A stretch of DNA of 43,193 bases, taken from contig JAJPKH010000183.1 of assembly GCA_021323795.1 (NCBI GenBank), forward strand, positions 1 through 43,193. Direction: 5' to 3'. Position 1 is the first letter of the stretch; each line of letters opens with the position of its first letter. Below are positions 1 to 9,773 of the stretch, in pieces. A model generated the notes under the pieces. It was not told the DNA's origin and did not search any database. It saw only the letters and a program-made list of their open reading frames with translations. This stretch comes from Acidiferrobacteraceae bacterium (lineage in GTDB: Bacteria > Pseudomonadota > Gammaproteobacteria > Acidiferrobacterales > Sulfurifustaceae). The position numbers and the translations under genes were made by a program.

Positions 1-1
1 G

Positions 2-454
2 CGGCTCGGCCCGGGGCGCATCCACCACTGCATGCGCCTCATCGGCTTGGCGGAGCGTGCGCTGGAAAAGATGTGCGAGCGCACCCTCAAGCGCGTCGCG
101 TTCGGCCGGCCGATCGCGGAGCAGACCGTCACGCAGGAGCGCATCGCCGAAGCGCGCATCCTGATCGACCAGGCGCGCTTTCTGGTCCTCAACGCCGCGT
201 ACATGATGGACACCGTCGGCAATAAGGTCGCGGCGAAGGAAATCGCCATGATCAAGGTGGCGGCGCCGAACATGGCGTGCAAGGTCATCGACTGGGCGAT
301 CCAGGCGTACGGCGGCGCCGGCGTCACCGACAATTTTCTCGCGCGCGCCTACGCCGGCGCCCGCACGCTGCGGCTGGCCGACGGCCCGGATGAAGTGCAC
401 CGCAACCAAATCGCGAAAATGGAGCTGCGCGGCCACAAACTGAGCAAGCAATAG
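2..454 (+). CDS. Acyl-CoA dehydrogenase, C-terminal part (5' end outside window)
   Basis: Frame stays open to the window edge ([27 protein letters not shown]...); ACAD C-terminal helix motifs such as [43 protein letters not shown]. Confidence 0.92.
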   Translation, partial: RLGPGRIHHCMRLIGLAERALEKMCERTLKRVAFGRPIAEQTVTQERIAEARILIDQARFLVLNAAYMMDTVGNKVAAKEIAMIKVAAPNMACKVIDWAIQAYGGAGVTDNFLARAYAGARTLRLADGPDEVHRNQIAKMELRGHKLSKQ

Positions 455-499
455 CGACCAGGGAGGGCGATTCCAAACAGCTATCAGAGGAGTCGAAGG

Positions 500-2170
500 A
501 TGTCAGATCGTCATTTCGCCCACTGGCCGAAGAACGTGCCGCGCGAGTTAGCCGTTCCCGAGACCAATCTGTTCTATAACGCGGAGGTTTCCGCGACTCG
601 CTATCCCAAGAAGCCCTACATCGTTTACTACGACACCTCCATCTCTTTTGCGCAGTTCAAAGACGAGGCGGAGCGGATGGCCGGATTCCTGGAAAAGGAG
701 CACGGCGTCAAGAAAGGCGACCGCGTGTTGCTGTTCATGCAGAACAGCCCGCAGTTCGTCATCGGCTATTATGCGATCCTGCGCGCGAACGCCGTGGTGG
801 TGCCGGTTAACCCGATGAACCTGACGAACGAGCTGCGCCACTACGTAAGTGACAGCGGCGCGACGACGGCGCTCGTCTCCCAGGAGTTGTATCCGCAAGT
901 GAAGCCGCTGATCGGCCAAGGCCTGCGGCACGTGGTGGTGGCGGCTTATTCGGACTATCTGCGGGAGAAAACCGAGCTGCGGATACCGGAGTTCGTCGCC
1001 GCGCCGCGCGCGCCGATCAGCGACGCCGGCGTGACATTGTGGAGCGACGCAATGGCGCGACGCATCGAGCCCGGCGCGCTTACCGCCGGACCGGATGATC
1101 TTTGCGTGATGCCCTACACGTCCGGCACCACCGGTCATCCCAAGGGTTGCATGCATACGCATCGCACCGTGATGTTCACGCTGGTTACCGGGAACATCTG
1201 GTTCGGCATCGATCCCGGCGCCGTCTCGCTCGCGGTGCTGCCGTTTTTTCATGTCACCGGCATGCAGGGCAGCATGAACGGGCCGATCTATGCCGCCAAT
1301 ACCGTCGTCTTGCTGCCGCGCTGGGATCGCGAAGTCGCGGCGCAATTGATTCAGCGCTACAAGATCTCCGCGTGGACATGCATTCCGACGATGGTGGTCG
1401 ATTTTCTGAGCAATCCCAAGGTCGGCGAGTACGACCTTTCCAGCTTGAGCCGCGTGAGCGGCGGCGGCGCGGCCATGCCCGAAGCCGTGGCGCAGCGGCT
1501 GCAAGACCAGTTCAACATCCGGTTCGTCGAAGGCTACGGCCTTTCCGAAACCATCGCGCCGACGCACATCAATCCTCCGGACCGGCCCAAGAAGCAATGC
1601 CTCGGCATTCCGATCTGCAATACCGAAGCGCGCGTCGTCGACCCGGCCACGTTCAAAGAACTGCCGCCGGGCGAAGTGGGCGAGATCGTGGTGCACGGCC
1701 CGCAGGTGTTCCTCGGCTACTGGAACAATCCGCGCGCCAACGCCGAGGCGTTCGTGGAGCTCGACGGCAAGAAGTTTTTCCGCACCGGCGACCTCGGTCG
1801 CACCGACGAAGACGGTTATTTTTTCATGGTGGATCGCTTGAAGCGCATGATCAACGCCGCCGGATTCAAGGTGTGGCCCGCGGAAGTCGAGAACATGATG
1901 TATCAGCATCCGGAAATTCAAGAGGCGTGCATCATCGCGGCGCGGGACGCGCACCGCGGTGAAACCGTGAAGGCGCTGGTGGTCCTCAAGCCGCAGGCGC
2001 GCGGAAAGGTGAGGGAGCAGGACATCATCGATTGGGCCAGCCGGCAGATGGCGGCGTACAAATATCCGCGCATCGTCGAGTTCGTCGATACGCTGCCCAA
2101 ATCAGCGACCGGGAAGGTCCAGTGGCGCGCTCTGCAGGAGCGCGAAATGAGCCGGACGACGAACCCGTAA
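500..2170 (+). CDS. AMP-binding long/medium-chain fatty-acid--CoA ligase
   Basis: Adenylate-forming motif YTSGTTGHPKGCMHTH, GYGLSE, FFRTGDLGRTDEDGYFFMVDRLKRMI, C-terminal KSATGKVQWR. Confidence 0.93.
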   Translation: MSDRHFAHWPKNVPRELAVPETNLFYNAEVSATRYPKKPYIVYYDTSISFAQFKDEAERMAGFLEKEHGVKKGDRVLLFMQNSPQFVIGYYAILRANAVVVPVNPMNLTNELRHYVSDSGATTALVSQELYPQVKPLIGQGLRHVVVAAYSDYLREKTELRIPEFVAAPRAPISDAGVTLWSDAMARRIEPGALTAGPDDLCVMPYTSGTTGHPKGCMHTHRTVMFTLVTGNIWFGIDPGAVSLAVLPFFHVTGMQGSMNGPIYAANTVVLLPRWDREVAAQLIQRYKISAWTCIPTMVVDFLSNPKVGEYDLSSLSRVSGGGAAMPEAVAQRLQDQFNIRFVEGYGLSETIAPTHINPPDRPKKQCLGIPICNTEARVVDPATFKELPPGEVGEIVVHGPQVFLGYWNNPRANAEAFVELDGKKFFRTGDLGRTDEDGYFFMVDRLKRMINAAGFKVWPAEVENMMYQHPEIQEACIIAARDAHRGETVKALVVLKPQARGKVREQDIIDWASRQMAAYKYPRIVEFVDTLPKSATGKVQWRALQEREMSRTTNP

Positions 2171-2200
2171 GCGCGTCGCCGGCGGTCGCTGGAACGGCGG

Positions 2201-2944
2201 TTAGTTCAGCGTCGGCGGCGAGGACGAGGCGGCGCGCGCGGCCGCGATGCGTTGCTGGACGGTCGCGATTTCGCGGTCCATCCCCAGGTTGAACTTGGTG
2301 TTGCAGTATTTCAGCAGCGGCAGGAAGCGCATCACCAGGTTAAGCGCCTCGGGCGCGATGCTTGCCGTCTTCAGGCCGCGCAGGATATCGAGCCCGGTAT
2401 TGATATGCTCCATCGCGCTTTCGAGCGTCCCGGGTCCGGTATCGGAAATCGTGATCGGTATGACTTCGGCGGCCGGTTTGACGGGAGTCGGCAGCGGCGC
2501 GGACGACGTGAGCGCCGTGGCCGTCTTGCGATATTCCGCGATCTGGTTGCGCACGCAGCTCACCAACTGATCGGCGTGGAACGGTTTCAAAATAAAATCG
2601 TTCGCGCCGCAGGCATACGCACGCTCGCGCGTGATTTCATCTTCGGCGCTGGTGATGACGATGATCGGGACTTCGCGCAGCGCCGGGTCTTCGACCGCGC
2701 GCACCTTACAGATCAAGCTGTAGCCGTCCATTTCCGGCATCTGGATATCGCTGATCACGGCTTCGATGCGGCTGTTTTGGCGCAGCGTGCGCCAGCCCGC
2801 GGCGCCGTCCCCGGCTTCGAGCACGTGGAACGACGGGCCGAGCGTGTTGAGTATCGTGCGCCGAACGACACGCGAGTCGTCGACGACAAGTACCCAAGGT
2901 TTTTCCTCGCTATCCGTTTGCGTCGTGCTCGAGGCCTGCGCCAT
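2201..2944 (-). CDS. Orphan CheY-like response regulator with uncharacterised C-terminal extension
   Basis: Receiver domain: VLVVDDSRVVRR, phosphoacceptor SDIQMPEMDG, IIVITSA, LKPF; no recognisable DNA-binding domain. Confidence 0.88.
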   Translation of the reverse strand: MAQASSTTQTDSEEKPWVLVVDDSRVVRRTILNTLGPSFHVLEAGDGAAGWRTLRQNSRIEAVISDIQMPEMDGYSLICKVRAVEDPALREVPIIVITSAEDEITRERAYACGANDFILKPFHADQLVSCVRNQIAEYRKTATALTSSAPLPTPVKPAAEVIPITISDTGPGTLESAMEHINTGLDILRGLKTASIAPEALNLVMRFLPLLKYCNTKFNLGMDREIATVQQRIAAARAASSSPPTLN

Positions 2945-3163
2945 GACCGCCTTCTCTAGGAGTTCCCGCAGCAGTAATTTGCAAGTTTTGGACCAGCCAT
3001 GTTTTTTGGACGAATCCTGGGTTTGAGTATAGACCGGGCGGTAGAAACCAGCCGACAGGCGCTTGCCGCAGAGAGGGCAGCCCGAGGCAGCCGAACATTG
3101 GGAAGCGCGCCCGGGATTGGGGGTCTTCGGCCGCGCCGGGATTCTGGCGAGAGAGGCGCGCCG

Positions 3164-4564
3164 CTACTGCTTTATTCGCTCGAATCCGTTCTCGGTGCGG
3201 GAGAACGTGACCGGCTCGTTCTTGACCCGCGTTTCCAATAATACCGGCCGGCCCCATAGCTGAAACAGGTATTTCATGGTGCGCTCGAGGTATTCGGTCT
3301 CGAGATCGCGCCCGTCGTGCTCGTGCTGGAGCCGCAGCGAGCGGTTATGGCGGAAGTCGGCGTCCACGATCCGAATGACGGGCACCGTGTTCATGCCGAC
3401 GTTGCGCAACAGCGTCTGCTTGATCGTCTCCCAATCCTCCTCGTTCGCGACACGCGAGACGACCAATTGCTGCTGGTCGCGCTTGTATTCGAACATGTGC
3501 ATTTCTTCCATGAGCTCGCGCGTCAGGAAGCGCCGCAGGAACGACACGTCGCGCTCGGATTCGCGCGCCTCGTAGATGGCCGCGTGTCCGCTCGGGCTCG
3601 ACGCGCCGCCGTTGCGCTTCTCGAGGTCCTGCCAGATCATGAAGCCCAGGTAGTAGGGGTTGATGTTGCCCACGTGGGGACGCACCACGTTGTTGTGATG
3701 CACGAGAAACTCCAGGTGCAGATCCTCGGGCAGGTCCAGGCTGTTCATGATGCGATAGTGCCAGAAGCTCGCCCAGCCCTCGTTCATGATTTTGGTTTCG
3801 ATTTGCGGAATGAAATATCGCGCCTGCGTGTGCACGATGCGCAGCAAGTCGCGCTGCCATTCGGTCAGGTACGGATTGTTATCCGCAATGAAGAGCAATA
3901 TGTCCTCTTCCGGTTCGAGCGGAATCTTGGAGAGATCCGGTTCTTTGTATTCCTTCGGCTTGTGAATGCGCTCGTACGGATCCATCGGCGGTTGCGCCGC
4001 CTCGAGGACGTGCTCGCGCTGTTCGGCGGGCGTGAGTTTCCGAATGACCGTGTGCCGCCGGCATTGCAAGGACAGCGCGTGCGCGGCGTCGAGAATCTCC
4101 TCGACCTTGGCGAGCCCGATGGACGGATCCTCGATGTAGCCGCGGATGCGATCGGCATGCAGCTTGAACAACCCGATGGTGAGCTCCGGCCGGGTGTCCC
4201 GAAACATGTAGTTGTTGCGGAAAAAATCGTTGTGTCCGTAAACGTGCGCGATGGTCAGTAACTGCAGGCACAACGAATTGTCGCGCATGAGATACGCGAG
4301 CGAGGGGTTCGCGTTGATCACCATCTCGTACGGCAGGCCGGACAATCCGTATTGGTAGAGCGTCTTGAGTTTCTCGTAAGCCTTGCCGAAGGACCAGTGT
4401 GGATACTGTGCGGGCATGCCGTGATAGGCCATGTAGCCGAGCATGTGTTCCTGATCGCAGACTTCGAATTCCTGCGGGAAGCAGCTCAAGCCGAGCTCCT
4501 GCGCCTTGGCGCGGATGCGCTCGTCCCACTGTTCGAGATCGGGGGTGGTCCAGGCGCGTCCCAT
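3164..4564 (-). CDS. SpoVR family protein
   Basis: 466 aa; HMLGYMAYHGMPAQYPHWSFGKAYEK, NEGWASFWHYRIMNSLDLPE; directly downstream of DUF444 and PrkA genes. Confidence 0.93.
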   Translation of the reverse strand: MGRAWTTPDLEQWDERIRAKAQELGLSCFPQEFEVCDQEHMLGYMAYHGMPAQYPHWSFGKAYEKLKTLYQYGLSGLPYEMVINANPSLAYLMRDNSLCLQLLTIAHVYGHNDFFRNNYMFRDTRPELTIGLFKLHADRIRGYIEDPSIGLAKVEEILDAAHALSLQCRRHTVIRKLTPAEQREHVLEAAQPPMDPYERIHKPKEYKEPDLSKIPLEPEEDILLFIADNNPYLTEWQRDLLRIVHTQARYFIPQIETKIMNEGWASFWHYRIMNSLDLPEDLHLEFLVHHNNVVRPHVGNINPYYLGFMIWQDLEKRNGGASSPSGHAAIYEARESERDVSFLRRFLTRELMEEMHMFEYKRDQQQLVVSRVANEEDWETIKQTLLRNVGMNTVPVIRIVDADFRHNRSLRLQHEHDGRDLETEYLERTMKYLFQLWGRPVLLETRVKNEPVTFSRTENGFERIKQ

Positions 4565-4566
4565 GA

Positions 4567-5754
4567 TCAGGACGCCGCCGCTTCGACCGGGCGTTCGTGC
4601 GTGAGGAACTCCTTGAAGCTCGGCCAGATGTCGTTCTTGCTTTCGATGACCGTGCTCAAGAAGTTCGGCGCGTGGATCTGGTCGAACACCTCGAGCAGGG
4701 AATTGCCGTAGGAGCCGGAGTTGAGCGGCTTGATCTCGCCGTAGCCGAACAGATTGCAGATGGCGCAGAGCTCCTCGGCCGCCTTGACGGCCTGGGCGTT
4801 GTCCTCGGTCCAGTTGTCGCCGTCGGAGCAGTGGAAGGCGTAGATGTTCCAGTGCGACGGATGGTAACGCGCCTGCACGATCTCGAGCGCCTTGTGATAG
4901 CCGGAGGAGATCATGGTGCCGCCCGATTCTCCCTTGCTGAAAAATTCATCTTCGCTGACCTCGCGCGCCTGGGCGTCGTGCGCGATGAACACCACCTCCA
5001 CGTGCTGGTAGCGGGTTTTCACGAAGCGATGCAGCAGAAAGAAGAAACTGCGCGCGAGATATTTCTTCATGGTATCCATCGAGCCCGACGTATCCATGAT
5101 GCAAAGCACCACCGCGTTCGATTGCGGGCGTATGTCGCGCACCAGCCGGCGATATTTCAAATCGTCCCGATGGAACGGGAAGCGCGTGTCGTCGGTGGTC
5201 TCGAGGTGCGTGGAGTGGGAGGCGATGGCGCGGCGGATGCGCGCGATCGCGGTGCGCCGCTTGTCGAGATGCGCGCGCACGCCCGCCTTGCGGAAGCCCT
5301 TGCGCTTGCGCGTCGCTTCGACCTGAATCTGGCGCAGGTTCTTGCGCTCGAGGTTGGGCAGGTCGAGATCCTCGAACATGATGTCGATCAGCTCTTCGAG
5401 GGTGATGTCGGTCTCGTAGTAATCGACGCCGGGTTTCTGCCCGGGGCCGCCCTGCGCCTGGCCCTCCTGTTCCGATTCGCCGATGACTTGCCCCGGCTTG
5501 GTGTCGCCGGTGCCGGTGCCGACGCCCGGCGCGTCGTCGCCGTAGATGAAGCGGTACTCCCGCAGGCCGCGGATCGGGATCTTGACGATCTTGTCGCGGC
5601 TTTGACCGATGATCGACTCCTCGGCGATGATGTCGGCGATGTTCTCGCGGATCGACTCGCGCACCTTTTGGCGATGGCGCGAGCGGTCCCGCGCGCTGCG
5701 GTCGGAGCGCAGCGTTTCCGACTCTACATACGGGCGGAATATCGACTTTTGCAT
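4567..5754 (-). CDS. DUF444 / YeaH family protein (vWA-like)
   Basis: VVLCIMDTSGSMDTMKKYLARSFFFLLHRF (MIDAS-like DTSGSM), FHCSDGDNWTEDN; between prkA and spoVR. Confidence 0.92.
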   Translation of the reverse strand: MQKSIFRPYVESETLRSDRSARDRSRHRQKVRESIRENIADIIAEESIIGQSRDKIVKIPIRGLREYRFIYGDDAPGVGTGTGDTKPGQVIGESEQEGQAQGGPGQKPGVDYYETDITLEELIDIMFEDLDLPNLERKNLRQIQVEATRKRKGFRKAGVRAHLDKRRTAIARIRRAIASHSTHLETTDDTRFPFHRDDLKYRRLVRDIRPQSNAVVLCIMDTSGSMDTMKKYLARSFFFLLHRFVKTRYQHVEVVFIAHDAQAREVSEDEFFSKGESGGTMISSGYHKALEIVQARYHPSHWNIYAFHCSDGDNWTEDNAQAVKAAEELCAICNLFGYGEIKPLNSGSYGNSLLEVFDQIHAPNFLSTVIESKNDIWPSFKEFLTHERPVEAAAS

Positions 5755-5770
5755 GATGCGGGTTCGGCGT

Positions 5771-7702
5771 TCAGTCCTTCCACAGGTTGTTGGCCGCGTA
5801 CTTGAGAATAACTTCCGCTGAATATTCGGTGTAGCCCCGCTCCAGCAGTCCTTTCACCAAGTCGCTGTACTTCTTGATCTGCTCCTCGTCGCGCGTGCGC
5901 GCCTTGGTGATGACGCGGCTCATCTCGCGCACGGAATTCATCAGCTTGCGCTCGATCGCCTCCTTCAGCGGTTCGTAGGACTTGTAGCTGACTCTTTCCC
6001 CGCGCCGGCTCTTGGCCCACAGGTACGCCATGACTTCCTGCCGGAAACCCTGCGCCGAGGACCCGACCACGGCGATTTGCTCTTCCACCGACTTCAGGAA
6101 CCCCTCGTCCGACTGCAATTCCTCGCCGGTATTGCGATCCTTCACCCGCGTCTTGTTCACGTAGGCTTCGGCGTGGTCGAGATAATTCTGGAACAGCGTT
6201 TCCGCCTGCTCCTCGAAGGAGTACACGAACGCCTTGGTGATTTCCTTCTCGAGGGTTTCGAGGTACACCTTGTGCAGCGTGTCCTGCAGGAATTCCAGGT
6301 ACTGCTTCTTCGCGTCGTCCGCGATGTCGGCGGCCTTCACCATGCGGATCAGCGATTCGCGCACGCTGACCGGCGTGATGCCCTGGGGATTTTCGGCGAG
6401 CGCGTTGTCGATCGCCTTCATGATGAAGCGCGGGCTGATGCCGAACATGCCCTCGCGCCGCGTGTCCTCCTGCAGCTCGCGCACGTTGGTACGCGCGGTC
6501 TTGCCTTTCTCGACCACTTCCTCGCTGTTGTAGAGCTTGAGCTTCGTCATCAGGTCGCACTTGTTGGTCGGCTCGAGGCGCGACAGGATCGCGAACAGCG
6601 CGGCGAACTCGAGCGTGTGCGGCGCGATGTGCGCGCGAAAGTCGGAGAGACCGAGGAGCTTCTGGTAGATCTTGATCTCCTCGGACAGCCGCAGGTTATA
6701 CGGTACCTTAACAACGACGATGCGATCGAGGATCGCCTCATTCGTCGGATCGCCGCGAAAGCGCTGCCACTCGGCTTCGTTCGAGTGCGCGACGATGCAG
6801 GTGTCGACGTAAACCGTGCCATGGCGGCCGGGCGCCGGAATGAACTTCTCCTGCGTCGCCGTGATCATCGTATGCAGATACTCCGGTTCGTTCTTGAAGA
6901 CTTCGATGAACTCGGTAATGCCGCGGTTGCCGACGTTGAAGGCGCCGTTCAAGTCGAGCGCGCGCGCATCGCCCTCGGAAAAAGTGTCGAGCTTGGAGAT
7001 ATCGACGGAGCCGATCAGCACCGACGTGTCCTGGTTGTTGGGATCGACCGGCGGAACCACGCCGATGCCGCGGCGCTCATGACGCGAGAAACCGACGGTC
7101 GTGATCGGGATGTCCTCGTAACGGCCGTGGAATTCTTCTTTGAGCCGATAGCGGCACACCGGGCACAACTCGCCCTCGACGTGAACGTTGAGCGTCTTCT
7201 CGAATTCCGGCCGCAGCTGTTTGGGAATAAGGTGCAGCGGCTCCTCGGCCATTGGACAGCCGTCGATCGCATATACCGGTGAGCTCTGTTCCAGGCCGCG
7301 TTTGACGCGCTCGATTAGAGAACTCTTGCCCGCGCCGACCGGCCCCATGAGGTAGAGCACCTGGCGGCTTTCCTCGCCGTGCAGCGAGGCGGAATGAAAA
7401 TAACGCACGAGCTGCGCGATGGTGCGCTCGATGCCGAAGAATTCGGTGTTGAAAAACGGATAGAGCTTGAGAGGCTCGTCGCCGAAGAGGCGCTTGAGCT
7501 TGGAGTCGTCGGACTCGGCGATGTCCTTGATGCCTTGCCGCGTGATCGCCTCGTAGATGCGGGCGTGTGCGAGTTTGGTGATGTCGGGATCGGCCTTAAC
7601 CTTATCGAGGTATTCGAGGAATGTTCCGCGCCAGTCGAGAGTCTGGCGGGTAGCGCGGTCTTTCTCGATGAGGTCGGTGAACGCAGACGTCTGTTGAGGC
7701 AT
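5771..7702 (-). CDS. prkA: PrkA family serine protein kinase
   Basis: 643 aa; Walker A GPVGAGKSSLIERVK, PrkA-type ISPRFIMKAIDNALAENPQG; first gene of prkA-DUF444-spoVR operon. Confidence 0.95.
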   Translation of the reverse strand: MPQQTSAFTDLIEKDRATRQTLDWRGTFLEYLDKVKADPDITKLAHARIYEAITRQGIKDIAESDDSKLKRLFGDEPLKLYPFFNTEFFGIERTIAQLVRYFHSASLHGEESRQVLYLMGPVGAGKSSLIERVKRGLEQSSPVYAIDGCPMAEEPLHLIPKQLRPEFEKTLNVHVEGELCPVCRYRLKEEFHGRYEDIPITTVGFSRHERRGIGVVPPVDPNNQDTSVLIGSVDISKLDTFSEGDARALDLNGAFNVGNRGITEFIEVFKNEPEYLHTMITATQEKFIPAPGRHGTVYVDTCIVAHSNEAEWQRFRGDPTNEAILDRIVVVKVPYNLRLSEEIKIYQKLLGLSDFRAHIAPHTLEFAALFAILSRLEPTNKCDLMTKLKLYNSEEVVEKGKTARTNVRELQEDTRREGMFGISPRFIMKAIDNALAENPQGITPVSVRESLIRMVKAADIADDAKKQYLEFLQDTLHKVYLETLEKEITKAFVYSFEEQAETLFQNYLDHAEAYVNKTRVKDRNTGEELQSDEGFLKSVEEQIAVVGSSAQGFRQEVMAYLWAKSRRGERVSYKSYEPLKEAIERKLMNSVREMSRVITKARTRDEEQIKKYSDLVKGLLERGYTEYSAEVILKYAANNLWKD

Positions 7703-7812
7703 AGTGTGTTCCTCGTCGTTTAGTTGTCGCTACATCGTCATTACCGGTCTCCGTTGTTATTGTTCGGCACCGCTGCTTTGGTTGGCACCGCCACCCACAT
7801 CATGCAGGATTC

Positions 7813-7818
7813 ATTATA
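7813..7818 (-). promoter_or_regulatory. Candidate -10 element (TATAAT, preceded by GC) for the prkA operon
   Basis: Minus strand reads AAAAAGCTATAATGAATCC about 110 nt upstream of the prkA ATG; no good -35. Confidence 0.4.
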
Positions 7819-8135
7819 GCTTTTTGCCGCGCGCACGCACGTCGCTCGCAATCGTTCGCACATACGTACACGCATTAGTCAAGATCAACATCCGGAGAAC
7901 ACTCGGGAGCGACCAGCAGCGTCCCTTAACCGGGAACCGGGACAATTCTTGGCGCTCACGCTCCGGCTTCCGCGGCGGCTGCACTTGATTTTGACCAGAC
8001 GGCGATTGTGGCGTTCCCCGCAAATGCCGACGCCTGCTTTCCGCGCCGGATAACAGTGGGCTTCCTAGTGGTGCGCGGCGGCATTCCGGTGTCTTATTCA
8101 CGGAAGGTTAGAACAGCGACCCGGACCACCGCGCA

Positions 8136-9692
8136 ATGTTTCTCTCCGAGCTGGTAAATATCTCCGCTCGCGTCGGCGCCACCGCCGGCCGGCTGGAAAA
8201 GATCGAGCTGCTGCGCGACGGGTTGCGCCGCCTGGCACCCGAAGAAATAGCGATCGGCGTGTATTACCTGAGTGGCCGGCTGCCTCAGGGGCGCATCGGC
8301 ATCGGGAGCGCGCTGCTGCGCGCGGCTCGGAACGCGCCCGCGCTGCCATCCGCGCTTTCCCTGGAGGAAGTCGATCGCGCGTTTGCGCATCTGGCAGATA
8401 CGGCGGGAAAGGGATCGAGCGCGACCCGTCGCGAGCGTTTGAGCGGCCTGTTTGCGCGCGCCACGGCTCCCGAGCGCGACTTTCTGCTGCGTCTGCTTAC
8501 GGGCGAGCTGCGGCAGGGCGCGCTGGAAGGGATCATGGTCGAGGCCGTGGCGCGCGCGGCGGAGGTCCCGATCGACGAGGTTCGCCGGGCGATGATGGTG
8601 GCGGGCGACTTGGGGAGCGTCGCGCGCGCCGCCCTCTTGGAAGGTGAGAGGGCGCTCGAGCGGTTCGGCTTGCAGCTTTTTCAGCCCATTCGTCCGATGC
8701 TGGCCCAGCCTGCCGACGATGTCGAGGAGGCGCTGGCGCGGATCGGCGAGGCGTCCCTGGAATACAAGCTGGACGGCGCGCGGCTCCAAGTGCATAAGGT
8801 CGATGGTGACGTGCGGATCTACACGCGCCGCCTCAACGAGGTCACGGCGTCGGCGCCCGAATTGGCGGACGCGGTGCGCCGTTTGCCGGTATCGCGGGTC
8901 ATTCTGGATGGCGAGGCGATTGCGCTGCGGCCCGACGGCCGTCCGTCGCCGTTTCAGGTCACGATGCGCCGCTTCGGCCGCAAACAGGATATCGACCGGC
9001 TGCGCGCCGAGCTTCCGCTGTCCGCGTTCTTCTTCGATTGCCTGCATTGCGAAGGCGAGGACCTGATCGCGCGACCCGCGCGGGAGCGTTTTCAGGCGTT
9101 ACAGTCGGTTCTTCCGGCCGGGATGGTGATCCCCCGCCGCGTGAGCGGCGATCCGCAAGTGGCGGCGGCGTTCCTCGACGAGGCGTTGGCGCGCGGCCAC
9201 GAGGGACTGCTGATAAAGTCTCTGCAGGCGCCGTACGAAGCGGGAAACCGCGGCAGCAGTTGGCGCAAGCTCAAAGGGGTGCACACTTTGGACCTTGTCG
9301 TGCTCGCCGCAGAGTGGGGTAACGGCCGGCGCCAGGGTTGGTTGAGCAATTTGCACCTGGGCGCGCGTGACCCGAGGAGCGGTCAATTCGTGATGCTGGG
9401 AAAAACCTTCAAGGGCATGACGGACCGGATGCTTGCCTGGCAGACCGAGCGCCTGCTCACCCTCGCCGTCGCGAGAGACGCTTATACCGTGTACGTGCGC
9501 CCGGAGCTGGTGGTGGAAATCGCGCTGAACGGCGTCCAGGCGAGTCCCCAATACCCCGGCGGGCTGGCGCTGCGGTTTGCCCGCGTGAAGCGCTATCGCG
9601 AGGACAAGACGCCGATCGAGGCCGATACGATCGATACGGTGCGCTCGATCTACCAAAAGGAAGCGCCGGATGGGCAAATCAAGCAGGTTTAG
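8136..9692 (+). CDS. ATP-dependent DNA ligase (DNA-binding, adenylation and OB domains)
   Basis: Nucleotidyltransferase motif I YKLDGARLQVHK, motif III-like FFFDCLH, motif IV HEGLLIKSL, motif V SSWRKLKGVHTLDLVVLAAEWG; 518 aa with a DBD-like N-terminus. Confidence 0.93.
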   Translation: MFLSELVNISARVGATAGRLEKIELLRDGLRRLAPEEIAIGVYYLSGRLPQGRIGIGSALLRAARNAPALPSALSLEEVDRAFAHLADTAGKGSSATRRERLSGLFARATAPERDFLLRLLTGELRQGALEGIMVEAVARAAEVPIDEVRRAMMVAGDLGSVARAALLEGERALERFGLQLFQPIRPMLAQPADDVEEALARIGEASLEYKLDGARLQVHKVDGDVRIYTRRLNEVTASAPELADAVRRLPVSRVILDGEAIALRPDGRPSPFQVTMRRFGRKQDIDRLRAELPLSAFFFDCLHCEGEDLIARPARERFQALQSVLPAGMVIPRRVSGDPQVAAAFLDEALARGHEGLLIKSLQAPYEAGNRGSSWRKLKGVHTLDLVVLAAEWGNGRRQGWLSNLHLGARDPRSGQFVMLGKTFKGMTDRMLAWQTERLLTLAVARDAYTVYVRPELVVEIALNGVQASPQYPGGLALRFARVKRYREDKTPIEADTIDTVRSIYQKEAPDGQIKQV

Positions 9693-9743
9693 GTGACGGA
9701 ATTGGCGGGCCATCCGGCCAATCGTGGAGAGGTGCAGGACGAC

Positions 9744-9769
9744 GCGGACCGGCCGATCGCCCGGTCCGC
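9744..9769. terminator. Hairpin between convergent DNA ligase and lon (possible bidirectional terminator)
   Basis: Perfect 9-bp inverted repeat GCGGACCGG-CCGATCGC-CCGGTCCGC; no U-tract. Confidence 0.4.
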
Positions 9770-9773
9770 GGAC

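Noticed and set aside
548-1954. 468-aa minus-strand ORF opposite the acyl-CoA ligase
   Set aside because: Antisense shadow ORF; no recognisable domain.
7764-7791. GGCACCGC direct repeat and GGCAC motifs upstream of prkA, tested as sigma-54 site
   Set aside because: No GG-N10-GC arrangement on either strand.
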